Positions 35,363 to 58,000 are shown, numbered from the stretch's first letter. The stretch: 64,000 nucleotides of DNA from Phoenix dactylifera (GCF_009389715.1 NC_052409.1:6559605-6623604); one strand, 5' to 3'. The notes: a model not told the origin generated them from the sequence alone. Made by a program: numbers and translations.

Positions 35363-37012
35363 CTGGTTTGTTTATTTTTCCTTCATAGAAGGGCATATAA
35401 TTGAGTAACTTGGACTTGCTTTGGTGCTTTTGGCCGCTTGCTCTCCGTCCCGTCTTCACGTGAAGGAAAGTGGGTGGTGGGAGCCGCCCCAATTGAAAGT
35501 TCTGATACCCCGCCCGTGAGCTACATGGCACGGGTCCACATGAAAGCTCACGGGCCTGCAGCTCTCTCTCTCTCTCTCACACATGAACCCACATAAAAAG
35601 AAAACAAAATCTATGTCATGCGGCAAAGACCAAATACATAAATAGAATTTTAGCATGGAGTATCCTCTTGTACTTGGATATGAACATTTACCCTCCTAGA
35701 TCTTGGATGTTTCTTTATGAACTTTATTTTCAGTGGGATATATCAAGAGGGGATTGATGCAATTCATCATTGGTGAGATTTATGAGAGTTTGGACCATCC
35801 ATCAAGCATTATGAGGGCACAATATTGATAGAAATGAAGCAGCTTAGAAAGCTAAGTTAGTGATTAATAAATCTTGGTTGACATTAGGAGGTCGACATGG
35901 ATTTCAGTTGCTATAATAACTTCAGAAAGCTATTTTATTTCTAATTTTATTGAGTGCGCTCATACATGATTAACGTGAGAAACCACTGTATCAAAAAAAA
36001 CTATTTTTTTATGAGACCACTAGTGAATGGACCACATCACTATACCATGAGACAAAATTTCGCAAATTTATCATTTTAACATTGAACTTTAATAAAAGAA
36101 GATTTTTTTTTTTGATTAGTCAGCATAATGAGCAATAATATACCCGGAATACATGATCTTCTGAAATAGAAGAAAGACACCAATTGTTTGCACAGGGTCT
36201 TGTTGGCTTGTAAAAGAAAGATGATGATAAAATGAAAATGGTACATCAATACAACCCATACATGTATGGCTTTTGCGAGAATCTTGTAATAGAAAAGTAT
36301 CCTATTTTAAAATTGTGTAAGGGTATAATCCAACAGATTGTACCACTTGTGAGCTAGTTCAGGAATGTAGAAGCAAGCATGAATGGAATGAGTTGGAGCT
36401 TTTTTTTTATTAGTCTTGGTGACTCTTTCCAGAGCAAAAGTTCAAAATACAAGAATTTATAGCAATTTTATCATAATATAATGGAACTTAATCCTTTATT
36501 TGATTATTGTTTTATATTTAATCCTTACATACTTAAGAGTTACATTTGGTCTGGAAGAGAAATAATGAAGAATAAAAGTCACTTAAGCTGCTTATTCCAT
36601 TACTTTTCAGTCAAGCAGTATTGGAGCATAAGAAATAAATCACTTTTTAAAAAGATGAAACATATATTTTGTTTAAGTATTTATTATAATTCTAGAATTT
36701 TACATATTTTCTTCATTTAAGTTTCTACATCGTCAATTTTAATTTGTACTGCAATGTCAAAGTAGTTTTGTTCCGATACTTTGTCACAATTTAAAATTTT
36801 ATCTAAAAAATATCATTTAAATTTTTTAGTTTTATATAAATATTTAAGATATATTTTATATATAATTAATATAGGATTAACTCTGCATGGATCAATCATC
36901 AACTGCAACATAAATCTAACAAGACAGATGATTAGTAGAAATACTCATATTACAATTATCAGTATTTGCTGAGAGACAAAATGTAACGCCAATTTCCTAA
37001 CTTGGGAGGTGC

Positions 37013-37018
37013 TATAAA
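37013..37018 (+). promoter_or_regulatory. TATA box of the polygalacturonase-like gene
   Basis: GCTATAAAACCCC contains a consensus TATAAA 77 bp upstream of the ATG at 37095. This predicts transcription starting about 30 bp downstream and a short leader. It supports the micro-exon start at 37095 over the later ATG at 37715. Confidence 0.7.
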
Positions 37019-37094
37019 ACCCCTCCATTTGTCCTTCTCGTGCTCTGCATCTCGCCTTCTGCGCGCAGCTGCTGCTTTCTCCGTTTCTTCACAA

Positions 37095-40000
37095 ATGGCG
37101 TGGCAGAGGCACAGTAGCATCTCACTCCAAGTATTTTCCTCCACATTTCCCCCTCTTCTCTCCTCTCTCTCCAGCCTCAAAACTATTATGGTGCTTACCA
37201 TAGAAGAAGAGCTCTGTTCTTCTTCCTCTATCCTTTAGAGAAACAATGGAGAAAGTATGGAAATTTATAAACTTCATTATCAGCACCGCTCATTCACTCC
37301 TTCTTTTCAGTTTCTTCTCAGAGCTACTATTTTCTTTCCTTCTCCTTCTTTTTTAATAAAAATGCTATTTTTTTCGTTTCCTTCCATTTCTTCTTCTTCT
37401 CCTACTTCTAGTTTTTCCTCTCTTTTCACGAAAAACAGATCTTTTTTTTTTCAAAAAATACGATCTTCAGTCAGAAAATTTAAAAAGAAGTAATTTTTCC
37501 CCATTATCTATCCCATTTAGTCTTTCGTAGAGAAAAAGTTCCATTTTTTCTTCTCTATGCTTCAAAAAAGAAACAAAAAAGAACCAGGAAATTAAAACTA
37601 CTAATCCCATACTTCTTCTTCTTCCTCTAATTTTCTCCCCTGTTTCTCTGTCCTTCTCCTCAGACTCGCATACCTCCCACCTCTTTCCAGACCCTGGCGT
37701 TATGGATTTCACTAATGGCGGTATCCATCGGAACGGCGGACTGCGCCCGGCGGAGCGTCCAGCTCCCCGGCAGCAGCCGCGATGGCGGGGTGATGCGGCC
37801 GTTCAAGTACGCGGCGACGAGCTGCCGGGCCAAAACGGCGTCGCTGACGGACTTCGGCGGGGTCGGCGACGGCAAGACCTCCAACACGAAGGCCTTCCAG
37901 GCGGCGGTGGCGCACCTGGCCCAGTTCGCCGGCGGCGGCGGTGGCGGGATGCTGTACGTGCCGGCGGGGCGGTGGCTGACGGGGCCCTTCAACCTCACCA
38001 ACTCCTTCACCCTCTTCCTCCACCGCGACGCCGTCATCCTCGCCACCCAGGTCCGGCTTCCGGTCACCGCCTCCCCTCCCCCTTTTTTTCCATCTCTTTT
38101 CTTCCCTTAATGTTCCATCTTCCACAATTTATATTAATAACTAATATTAATAATTTTCATCAAGATAAGTAATAATCTGGTTTCATTCTGTGTCATGTAA
38201 ACTGTGGAAGTTTACAAAGATAAAAGCTACGAAGCCTTTTGTTGTGGCTAGACACAAGTTCACATCATTCAATTAGTCTAGTTTATTGACATGTATGATG
38301 CATCTGTGCAAATAGACCAATCTTTTAATAGTAGAATAGAAGGTATCTTGGAAAAAACTAAATAATTTTCCAAATCTTTCTTACTACTTAATACTAGAAA
38401 CCTTTGAATGCTAATTATCATTTTAATGTTGTTGCCTTAAAAAATATTTATTAAAACAAAAATACTTTCTAAGAAAATAGTCTCTGGAAAAAAGCGATTG
38501 ATGGGAACATCTGAAGAGTGATTTCACAGAAATTATAAAAAAATTATAATCGAGACTTCTTCACCAACTATATGATTCAACACATAATAACTGAATATTG
38601 TGATCATACATAAAGGATATTCAATTATGTCTGAAGTATGATGAGACTTTTTCAATGATCTATTTAATAATCAGATGCGACTTGTTGTTGGGAGTTTCCT
38701 TTCTCCTATTATTGCTTCTTCTATGATATTTGTTGTTTATTTATGCACTCTAGGTATATTGCTTAACATCTTCATATTCTTGTATATTTTGAGTTCAAAA
38801 TTTTCTTCCACATTTTGATGAACATTAAAGTTTACCCCCTCAATAAATTATCTCCAAAAGCTAAAATATGTCTATGTTAACCAATCAGTTAGCTCTTAGT
38901 ACTTTAATCATGAGCAGGAATATGATTGAAGGTAGCTATGTAGGGATTGATGTGGACAGGGATGCTCTAAGATGCATTCAGTTAAGTAAGAAAATTTATT
39001 TCTTTAGCGGAGAAGGTTGTCATTATTTTGGATGTGAAAATTGTGTGTCGAATTCTCCTTCAATGCCTGTCTCGAACATAGCTCCATATTTCTGAAGGAT
39101 TTACCATGTTTTGCCAGAGCATCACTAATGTTTTTGTACCAAATAATGACTATTCTGGCTTCGCTAGGTTATGACTATTCTGCTCTGTATATACTTGCTC
39201 TTCTTTGAATAAAGTATCTTCGTGCAAAAATTTCAAAGGGAAAAAGGAAACATAAGCAAACAATTGGATAAAATCATCACAAAGAAGTGAACCATTGAAA
39301 GGCCAAAATACTTCAAGTGCAAAACATATTCTAAAAGATGATGTGGTGCTGTTATCATCAAATTGTAATAGGGATTAAATGCTTAAATACTCTAACCACA
39401 ACTTTAGAACTCTACTGAATGGACCTCCAAGGAAATCTGATGTGTTTGTTGGAAAGATTAATAAACCGCTTATTTTTACATATATTAAAGAATACACATA
39501 TTTTTTACACGTTCAATGAAGTACTTGATTAGAAAATATATTTCTTTCAGTAACAAGAAAAGCTAATGTCTTATGCAATGGATAACTGCAAGCTGGGTTA
39601 AGTAGTTCTTCAGATGAAAAATATCTATGATGTTGAGACCAGTAATATCAAGTACCGGTTTTTTTTTATAGTTTCTGTAGTTTGTCAATCACTGCTTCTG
39701 TTGTTGAAAGGTTTAATCTCATCTCATTTCTTATTAAGCTGCTATACTTTGAATTTTCAACAAAAGCAGACACTTGAAATTTCATTTTTGTTGGCACAGG
39801 ATATGAGTGAATGGCCAGTCATTGATCCCCTGCCATCATATGGGAGAGGAAGAGATCATGCTGGTGGAAGATACAGCAGCCTCATTGGAGGATCTAACCT
39901 CACTGATGTAATTATCACAGGTATGCAATAACCATCAAACTAGTTCTTCGATACTTACTTTACTGTCATATGCTTCCAAATTATCAATTGTTAACAAGTA

Positions 40001-41584
40001 TATAGTTGTAATACCAAGAGTAAAATTAGAGTCATTGATGCCAATGCATCATGTCGAAATTTCAGGGGACAATGGAACGATTGATGGGCAGGGGGCTTTC
40101 TGGTGGCAGAAATTCCATGGAGGCAAACTTAAATACACACGCGGGTATCTCATCGAACTATTGCACACTGACCAGATCTTTATATCCAATCTTACACTGC
40201 TCAACTCTCCTGCATGGAACATCCATCCGGTCTACAGCAGGTTTAATCACTTTTTTAAACCAAATCTGAAACCATCATTTGAACATTTCTTTGAAGCCAT
40301 GGTTGTAACTGAAATAATTCAACTTTGCAGCAACATTGTAATTTCGGGCATCACTATACTCGCACCAGTCCGTTCTCCAAACACGGATGGGATAAACCCA
40401 GGTACTATTGCTGTTCTGGAAATTTGGTTTGGTAATCTACATCACTCTAGCTTGCATTGATGCTGGAGGTAGCCCTTAGTATGAATGCATTGTTAAGGTT
40501 CTATAAAGCTGATCCCAGAAAGTTAAGACTTTTGATAATTGATGTCGCTGAATTGACCATAGTGCTCCATTTTTCGAGTAATGATGCTTGCATGATCTTA
40601 GCTTAGTCATGGAGCTTTGTAGAAATTTTCAACTAGTGTGCCTTAGTTTAGACTTTCAAGCAATGTATGCCAATGAATACGACTTCTATAAAACCAAACG
40701 CAGGAAAATTTGCTTAAAGTTATTGTTCCTTAGGAACCAGCTGTTCAAATCTATAATGAAATATCCAATCTTTCCTCTATTCCTTTAAAGCTGTTTGTTC
40801 TACATGTTTCAAGAGAAAACTCACAAGAGTTATATAGACAAAAGCTTTGATCAGGCTTTTCTTATGAGTTTTTCTTCTTCTGGTAGACTCCTGCTCCCAT
40901 GTTCGAATTGAGGACTGCTACATAGTCTCAGGCGATGACTGCGTTGCCATTAAGAGTGGCTGGGATGAGTATGGCATCGCTGTCGGAATGCCGAGCCAGC
41001 ACATCATTATCCGAAGGCTGACCTGCATTTCCCCAACCAGTGCCGTCATCGCTCTAGGGAGCGAGATGTCAGGTGGAATTCAAGACGTGAGGGCCGAGGA
41101 TATCACCGCCATCGATTCCGAGTCTGGGGTCCGAATCAAGACTGCTGTTGGGAGGGGAGCATATGTGAAAGATATCTTTGTCAGGGGGATGAATCTCAAC
41201 ACCATGAAGTGGGTGTTCTGGATGACTGGAAGCTACAAGTCCCACCCTGATAACAAGTATGATCCCAATGCCATTCCAGTTGTCAAAGGGATCAGTTACA
41301 GTGATGTCGTTGCCACGGATGTAACACAAGCAGCGAGGTTGGAGGGCATTTCAAATGCGCCATTTACAGGCATTTGCATTTCTAATGTCACAGTCCAGTT
41401 AGCAGCAAAGGCAAAGAAGCAGTCATGGACCTGCACTGATGTTGAGGGTGTGTCTAAGGGAGTGAGTCCTACACCTTGTGCTTCACTACCAGATCAGGGT
41501 GCCGGTGCCGAGCCATGCCCGTTCCCTACCGACAGACTACCTATTGATGATATAGTATTCGAGGAGTGCTCATACACGAGCTAA
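37095..41584 (+). CDS. polygalacturonase-like glycoside hydrolase (GH28)
   Basis: GH28 family enzyme; relatives hydrolyse homogalacturonan in the cell wall. Six exons fit: 37095-37130, 37664-38050, 39800-39920, 40066-40240, 40331-40401 and 40887-41584. They sum to 1488 nt, or 495 residues, with GT..AG introns in consistent phase. The start is a 12-codon micro-exon joined after a strong polypyrimidine acceptor. This puts the hydrophobic stretch TLALWISLMAVSIG behind a basic N-terminus, a likely signal peptide or anchor. Family motifs follow: DFGGVGDG, TIDGQG, NTDG (Asp258), GDDC (Asp279/Asp280) and RIK (345-347). The usual GHG histidine motif is replaced by ALGSEMSGG, as I recall for one plant GH28 clade. 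Activity on polygalacturonan is therefore uncertain. Intron 2 is 1.75 kb and shows nothing notable. Confidence 0.9.
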
Positions 41585-43411
41585 TAATCTTTGAGGTTGC
41601 ATTGCATATGGTTCATATAGTTTTTATCAAGTCAATCCTCATGTACAATGGTGGCTAGCAGCAGAGCTTTTGTGTGCTTCTAGCTTGTTGATGCTTAAGG
41701 TTTGTTATGTGGATGTTAAAGGTTTCATAAGTAATCCATACCTCCTTGGTGTGTTAGATCTGAGTTCCTACATTTCAAAGTTTTATAATATTTCCACATA
41801 ACTTGATTCCAGAGGACTGTATGCTAAAAATGCATGATGCCATGATATTATTAGTTGGATGGGGTTTCACCTTCATTTTGATAGAAATGCTACATTAATA
41901 TTGAACAAAGAAAGACTCTGCAATTGACAAAGAGATCCTAGGGGAGCAATACAATGTTGATACAGATATTGAGGTGACTAGTGCATTTAAGCTTCAGAGT
42001 TCATACTTTTCTTCAGGTGGTAATGGAAAAGCTTCGTAGTTCATACAAGAATGTGCAATCAAATATTCTGTTGCTCCTTGAAAGCCAGAATGGTATCAAA
42101 TGTATAGGATGAAGTTTTATTATAGCATGTCCATTATCAAATTTGTTAGCTTCTCTTTATTTGAGAAAAAAATAATTTGTCAAAAATAACTTCTCTTTAT
42201 TAATAGAAAAAACAAAGATAATGCATTAGCTTATATTGACAATAAAGGCCATATGAAGAGATTAAACAATCTGTTGCCACAAATTTATTCTATCTACTCC
42301 ATCTGTATACAATGCAAACTCCAGGAGGGTTGTCTCAGGGCTACAACAGTGACTCAATCTTTTGATCATCATCCATGCGCATCACCTGTAACTCAAGTAT
42401 TACCATGTAAAGTGAACTCCCAAAGGATCCACAAGCGTTTCCATGACTTTCTATCCCTCTTTTACGGATGATTATGATCCCATTTAACCAAACAAAAAGT
42501 TATGAAAAGAATAAATGCCATTACATTTTTATTATTTAAGTTATTTGAATTATTTGGCGTGATTGATGAAGATTAATTCTTGACAACGTATATATATCAC
42601 TACAGGTTTTTGCGATCTCATCAACCAATAGTATGTCTAATGTTCTTTTCGTTTTCCTGTCAAATTGACTTGCACATCCACATTTTTTCTCTCCCCAAAT
42701 ATCATCTAGAACAACATTAATTGGAAGCTATTTGCCAATAAACAAGTTAATTTACAAAGATTCTGACTGCTGTACTGCAGGAGCTTCACCAAGGGAACTC
42801 ACAATACTTGTACATTAAACTTTCCACAGCAGCAAGACGCAATGCAGACTTATTTCCTATGACTCTCTTCAAACACCAATTCCCAATTCGAAGTACTACA
42901 TCTACGATAACATGGTATAAGCTGAAAGACTAATTAAGGAGAAAAGATGGCCAATATAAGACAGGATAATCCAAAAAACTTAATTATCTACTTCCCTGCC
43001 AATGATTTGAGGTAAATGAATAGAAGCTTCTAAAAGAGTTCAAAGATTACGGACTAATAACATTTCTAAACAGTGGCTGAAGCATATGGGCACCATAACA
43101 TTTCCATGTAATTCTAACACAAAGAGCAACTGTTTCTCAAATAAATAGTCCAAAGCAAAGACCTGCATACAACATGGATTTCTTTTTGAAATATCGAGTC
43201 ACCTTTGTTTTCTCATGCTCTGGCTCAACTTCAAACTCACAATACAACAGACTAGAAGTAGAATGGGTAGATGACTTAAGCTTCTACTGGCTTCAGGCCA
43301 CTCACCCATACTGTTATATACTGGGCAGCAATTTTGATTCAAAGGGCAAAGCATAGTTACAAATACTATCAATTACCTTCAGCAATGTATAGCACATACA
43401 CGAAAATTTCT
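41585..43411. other. convergent intergenic region
   Basis: Lies between the 3' ends of the polygalacturonase-like gene (plus) and the MAP kinase gene (minus), so both 3' untranslated regions should fall here. I recognise no other feature. The small open frames at 42253-42471 and 43174-43356 are not convincing. Confidence 0.6.
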
Positions 43412-52183
<8,772 letters not shown>

Positions 52184-54424
52184 CTTCCCCGTCGCCACCA
52201 ACCTCTTCGCTTCTCTCTCTTTCTGCTCTCTTTGTCTCTCTCTCGTGCGCGCGCTCTCTCTCTCTCTCTGGGTTTTGGGCTCCAGAAAGGGGGTCAGGAG
52301 GAGCAGGAGGAGGTCATGGGGAGGAGGAGAAGGCGCTGGGTCTGAGGGAAAAGATGGGAGGAAAAGAGGGGAGAGGAGAAAAAGGCGAGGGCTTGGGAGG
52401 TGGAAGCCCGTGAAAAGAGAGCTGGGGTTCCATCGATCCACGTCTCTTTTTCTCTTCCATCGCTCTCGCTGCTCTTCTACCTCTTCTTCTACTACTTTTC
52501 GGTATTCAAAGTCTACACATATAGTTTCCCCCTTTTGCGCGTTGGACTGGGATGGGAACGGGATCCGACCCCACGAGAAAGCGGAAACGCAGAATAAGAA
52601 GGGAGGTAAACGTGGCAGTCCGTGGAATCGTCAGCCCCTACGGCGGCTCTCGTGGGAGAGGCCTCGTCAGCATTACCCAAAAACTTATCTCGTTATCTAC
52701 CCAAAAATTAAAAATAATTTATATAAATAATTTATGTAGCTTAAAAAGATTAAAAAAATGCTGCAAGATTTTTTTTCTTCTTTCTTGCACCAAAAGTTTC
52801 TGTGCTTGTCGCAAATAATAATGATCGGTAGAAAAGTCTAAATCTGGATTGTTGAGAATCTTTTTCGAGCTTAAAAAAATTATTTTTTATTTATAAATAA
52901 ATAATATTGTGAGGACCCACCAAACACACCAAAATATTTTCGGCGCCACATGTGTAAAACTTGGACACTATAAATTTTAAATAGATTTAACTCAAAGCTC
53001 AATTAAAAAAATATATAATTTAGACTCGAAGTTTGATTTATGGTTAACGCTATTTCTCATAAATGCAAATTGGTAAAGCACATTAGAGAAGGTTGATTTA
53101 AAATAATAATATTATTTTTTCTTTTTTTTTGTGATCAGCAATTTTTATTTGTCCAGAAATATTTTTTCTTAGCAGAAATATCTTATTTTGGATTTTACTG
53201 AACCATCAAATTTCTACTATGTGTATTTATAAAAATAATTTTATAATTTTCATCACTTTATAGCTTACTTTGTTCCTCAATTATCACTAGGCTAGTGGCA
53301 TAATTATTCTATAAATCCTAAATATGAAGCCTCTTTACTATAAAATCCAAATGCTGATAAGATTTTTTTTTTACAAAATCTCCTATATTTTTTTACCAAA
53401 AAATAAAATAATTTTTTTTTTTCAAATCTGCTATGGAAGCCAACCCATATGCCCATTGAGACAAGTGGATCCAATACATGAAAGCGAATATAAATGCTGC
53501 TAAATAAAATATGGAAACTGCATATGCCCTCAAAATGAAATATTGCAAGCTTTATAAAGTCAAGAGAAGCAACTAAAGTGTTTGATATTTGAATACTGTA
53601 AATCTTGCTCAAAAACTTTAATATTTTTTTTAAATATTTTGTTATTTGGTTTGGATTTCAGACAGTTAAAAAGTTCAAATTAAAAGCTTAGGATGAATCC
53701 ACAAATATATAAAACCAATTTATATCCCCTTCAACTGCTGATAACCCGATCCAAAATCCGCACCCGACAACCCGAACCAAACCTGATCTGCAGACTTGGC
53801 CCATGCAACCCGACCGGACTTCTTGATTTGAACAAGGGCAGTAGAGCCCTCCTCTTTTCATTGATCTCCTCTCCGCCCTAGTCTACCGCCTCCCACAGGC
53901 CTTCCGGCAATCGTCGCCAACGACAAACTCCTCCGCCATGTGGCTATGACTCTGATGTAGAAGTAAAAAGTGATGATGAGAGGTCAGTTTTAACTCATCT
54001 AAAGTAAGATGAAATGCTGGAGCTTTTAATTAAGTATGAATTTTCTTTTCTTGTTAGTTTTGGTTAAAAGTTGTGATTACACTTCCAAGTGTAAGGTTCT
54101 CACCTGTTGGAAATTCTGAATGATAAATTTTTAATTATATGAAACCTACATAGTAGAAGTCTGAAAGGGTTGCCATTAGTGTGAGTGGGGGTCATAAAAT
54201 TTCTTGAAACTTTGATGGATTGTGCCTTTATTCTTGAAACTAATCCCATATATGTGGAAGAAGATCTTGTTAGGCACTAAGGTATGTGAATATCAATTTA
54301 CAGTTACCAAATTTTCTCAACCATAGCATAGATGCTACTAGGATTTTAGTATAGTGCAATGGATCAAATAACTTTCTTTAAGTAGCGTATTAGGCTTTTC
54401 TGATCATAAATTTATAACTTTTGA

Positions 54425-54770
54425 CCCTAACACTTCCCCTTTTCCACCCATACGAAAAGAAAAGATAGATGCTATTTTCGATAAACAGATAATATCTACT
54501 ACTGAAATAAGAGCTCACCATTTTCTAGTCCGATGGAGAGACCGTCTAGATTCCGATAGCACGTAGATTACTCGTGATGAGCTACAACAGATTGATTCAG
54601 ACATATTGAAGTACTACCAGAGCCGCCTACAGTCTCACTCGACTGAGTCGAGTTTCTCCCACCTCAGAAGAGTTGGTGCGCACACCAGTTACAGATCATC
54701 AATCAGACATGTGTATAGTCACAAGCACGGAAGGGCAGCCCACCCAGTGACACTTTAGCTGGGTGACATA

Positions 54771-54819
<49 letters not shown>

Positions 54820-55070
54820 ATGTTTTATTTGTTGGGTACTTTCGTCTTTTCTATAGGGATATTTTGGTTTGTCTTTTCTTTTTAGTCTTTACCTATATAA
54901 ACGCTTGTAAGACTGATTAATTTTGAGAGCTTCCTCATATTTTCTTTTGTTGGTGGATTCCGACACCCTGTTGGTGGATTCCGCGGGTTTAGTTACCATT
55001 GTTCGGTGGATTTCGGACGCCCTATTGGTAGATTCCTAGTATTTGCATTGTCTAGGACATTCTTCTGCAT
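54425..55070 (+). mobile_element. Ty3/gypsy (chromodomain-type) fossil, 3' fragment
   Basis: The translation at about 54425-54690 contains FLVRWRDRLDSDST and ITRDELQQIDSDIL, resembling the chromodomain-like C-terminus of plant chromovirus polyproteins. It is followed by a non-coding stretch with a (GA)n run and a TATATAAACGC box near 54893. Further short repeats of TTGGTGGATTCCG follow, compatible with LTR sequence, though I could not define LTR ends. It is a broken fragment with few visible breaks in this short piece; the rest of the element is absent. Its truncation and decay suggest an old insertion. Confidence 0.6.
54775..54814. repeat. (GA)n microsatellite
   Basis: About 19 uninterrupted GA units within the gypsy remnant. 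Confidence 0.95.
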
Positions 55071-58000
55071 CAAAAGCTACAAGAGTTTAATTGCATTATG
55101 AAGGGCAAGTTTTAAAAGAGCAATATTGTCACAACCATTCTGTGGGTTAAACCATCTACACTGATTACAAATCCAAGCTCAAAAAAGGTTACATGCAGCA
55201 AAATGATCCCAGGTGAATTCATACACAAGTTCAATGCAGCAGGATGAACCCAACAAATAGGGGAGAATCAAGTTCATAAACCTATGAGGAACTCCCTTCC
55301 TAAGAGCAACATAAAGGATATTAATCTCTTATTCAATAGGTTGAATCTCATGATATTGAGTAACAAAGATTTTTCTTCAGCCACCTTAATGTCAAAGTCA
55401 TGCACTTCTCAAAGCCTGCATTTTGCTAGAGTTTTTCCTTTTGTTTGTATCGAAGTTCCTTAGCTTTTCACATCATGGAGTTCATCAGATTAGAAATAAA
55501 GGATTTTGCTATGACACTGGAAATTATCTTCTGATTTCTAAGCAGACTTAAAAAGTTTATACATATCCGTAAATAGTTTAGGGCATGATATGGTTTAAAA
55601 TAATTTTTGGGTACTAAGTCAGTAATGCTCATAGCAAGAAGATCATTGGTTTTTATGCCAAATTTATGATGATTTATCTACCTAGGTTGATGTTAAAAAT
55701 TTATGGCAAATCAGTCAACAATAAAGAACGATGTTCAGTTCAAGGTGCCTTGCAAATGCCCTCAAGAGTAAAAATTGAGATTTGGCACTCCATCCCCATG
55801 AATTAATTTTTGGCTTGCCTAAGATTGTCGGAGTTTCAATTTTACGAACATCTGTTGTTTTGTGTATCTGACCAGTATGCAAACACGAATGGGCTATCTA
55901 CTGTCATTGACCACTTTTGGTTCGGGTTTCTTCTACAAGTTCAAACTACAAGAAGGAACTCGAATTTTAATTCTTGGAGGGACCATACTTCTTTGAACCT
56001 TTTCTTATGTCTTTATCCCTGCATTATGTTAGAAAAAAAAAAACTTGTCCAGCCTTATAAAGATATAAAGGATTCTAGAAGTTGAATCCTTTGGCTTTTG
56101 ATTAAAAAACATTTTCACATGCATGCAAATCAAGCAAGCTGAGATGCATCATGACAAGCTAGTTTGAGGCACCAGTTTGGGTGCCGATGCACTTAAAACA
56201 CATTCACCTTGAAATTATTTCAAATTTCACTTTTGAAATCTTTCTATTGTTCGAGTCTTATTTGCTCTTGAAGATTTAACAGTCAGTACATTATGGTATT
56301 ATCCTTCAAGGATCATCATAATATTCACCCATTTGTTTCCTTCTTACAGTCATTGGTTGATGTTGTGACAATTTGGCTTTTGGGAGAGATGTAATATTGA
56401 ATGAGAATTGTTAATCAGTGTTTGAAAAAGTACTCCATGCTGCTGCATGGGCAAATGCAGTGCTCTAGTTGTTATGGAAATGCACAGTAGGAGCCTAGGC
56501 TGCCTGAAATAATCCTTGGAACCTACATATGCAGTTTGGGTTGGGCCAAGTGCATAGCTTGTGCAGGACAGTTTGGGATAGGTGAGTCAAGCGAAACAAG
56601 AGTGTTCAATCCTGCTCAAGTAGCTCCTCAATCAAAAGTTGAAGCTCTGGTTTGCTTTAAACTTGGGAAGAAGGGAGGAGATTTCAGGGCTATGGAACAA
56701 CTACAGATAACAAGAAGAAGCAGAAATAGCAGACATCAGAGCCTAGTTTTTTTCCCTTCTTGTATCCTCCTCCGCCTTCTCCACTTCTTATCTCCTCTTC
56801 CTCCACCTGCTCCTCCTCCTCCTCCTCCTCGAACTGCATAAGCGCCCTCTTACCAGCTAGGTGCTCAGGGTTCCCTGGCTGCTTTTATACTACAGCCACT
56901 TCTCCGAACTTTTGGTTATATACCAGCTAAACTCACAAACCAGAAGACATAAAAGAGAACCTTCTCTTCACCTCTCATCTCAATCTTAATGGAAAATATT
57001 CTTTACTTGTTCTTACATGAGTACAGGTGAGACTTGCTCTAGACCATTTCACATATCGTGCAATGGTTAGGGAGGCAAGACAAAGGTTCTTTGTATCTTA
57101 AGGATGGACTACCAAAGCTTAATGTACTCAAAGTCCTTGGTACTTGTCTGATCAATCACACTGTTCAATAGTTCACTTTTTTTTTTCGTCAAGGGATTGT
57201 TAAATTTATCCTAATGAGATAGTTTATAACATGTCACAAACATAATACTTTTTTTCCTTATATCGCAATTAGGTTTGTATGCCAATGCATAAACTTTAAA
57301 CATGGCTTTGGAATTATTAGCAGATAAATAAACAATAGAATCAGTAATAAGATGTATATTACTTCAAAAAGTGCTTCTAGACACATACAATTAGAGCACA
57401 TGAAAAGGAAACTACTATGTCACAATTGATTTGTTCTATCTAAATCTTCAATCAAACCTGAGACAAACTAAATACCTTAATCCACATGAAAAGGAAAATC
57501 ATACAATCCACCATCCGGAAAATGAAATTCTCTTCCGATTGGAACCATATAAACAAGTTATCTATATATAATCATACATGACGCACTGCAATTAAAGTAA
57601 TACTGCATGTTGAAGATTAAAGCATTTCGGCAAACATAACTTTGCAAATAACATTTTGTATATGTGTTTCTTTAGTGCCAATAGAACACATGCGCTCAAA
57701 AAGAAGAAAAATTTCAATGATTCGATGTGAAATGGAACTCCATGCTACAATGAGATACTTTCTTCATTGCTCCCCCCCTTTTTCAAGATAGTACAATAGG
57801 ATGCTCAAATTGATAGGCTTTACCACATAAAAAACCCATGACAATAAAATCATCAATCTTAGAACTACATAAGAAGATCCATTTCCATTAATAAAAGGGA
57901 GATTAAGTATGGTTTGTCTTAAAAGTAAAATATAAAATCAACACATCAGGGGGAAGAAAACCATCCTTTTCAATCATTTGATTACACTACACTATGATGA

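Larger units (their letters stand above)
27569..37012. other. repeat-bearing spacer
   Basis: 9.4 kb without a convincing host gene. It starts with the likely 3' untranslated region of the 26.9-kb gene. It then holds a Mutator-type MITE (29074-29529), a hairpin element (31758-32030), a LINE RNase H tail (32690-32907), a small MITE (33273-33423), an (AC)n run (34243-34260) and a tandem duplication (34627-35362). The parts at 30.0-31.6 kb and 35.4-36.9 kb are AT-rich with nothing I can name. Confidence 0.65.

Noticed and set aside
37712-38125. Antisense and alternative-frame ORFs over polygalacturonase exon 2
   Set aside because: GC-rich shadow frames; only the sense frame has GH28 motifs and splices into the other exons.
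52184-52441. Upstream in-frame ATG of the MAP kinase adding an 86-residue Leu/Pro-rich leader
   Set aside because: MPK4-type kinases have short N-termini, and the segment looks like GA/CT-rich leader DNA.
53740-53930. CCCGACCCGA-type words suggesting another hAT element end
   Set aside because: No partner end or target duplication could be located; too weak to annotate.
56536-56841. 101-codon ORF ending in a proline run
   Set aside because: The proline run comes from a CTC/CCT microsatellite and the rest resembles no protein I know; no splice or promoter context.
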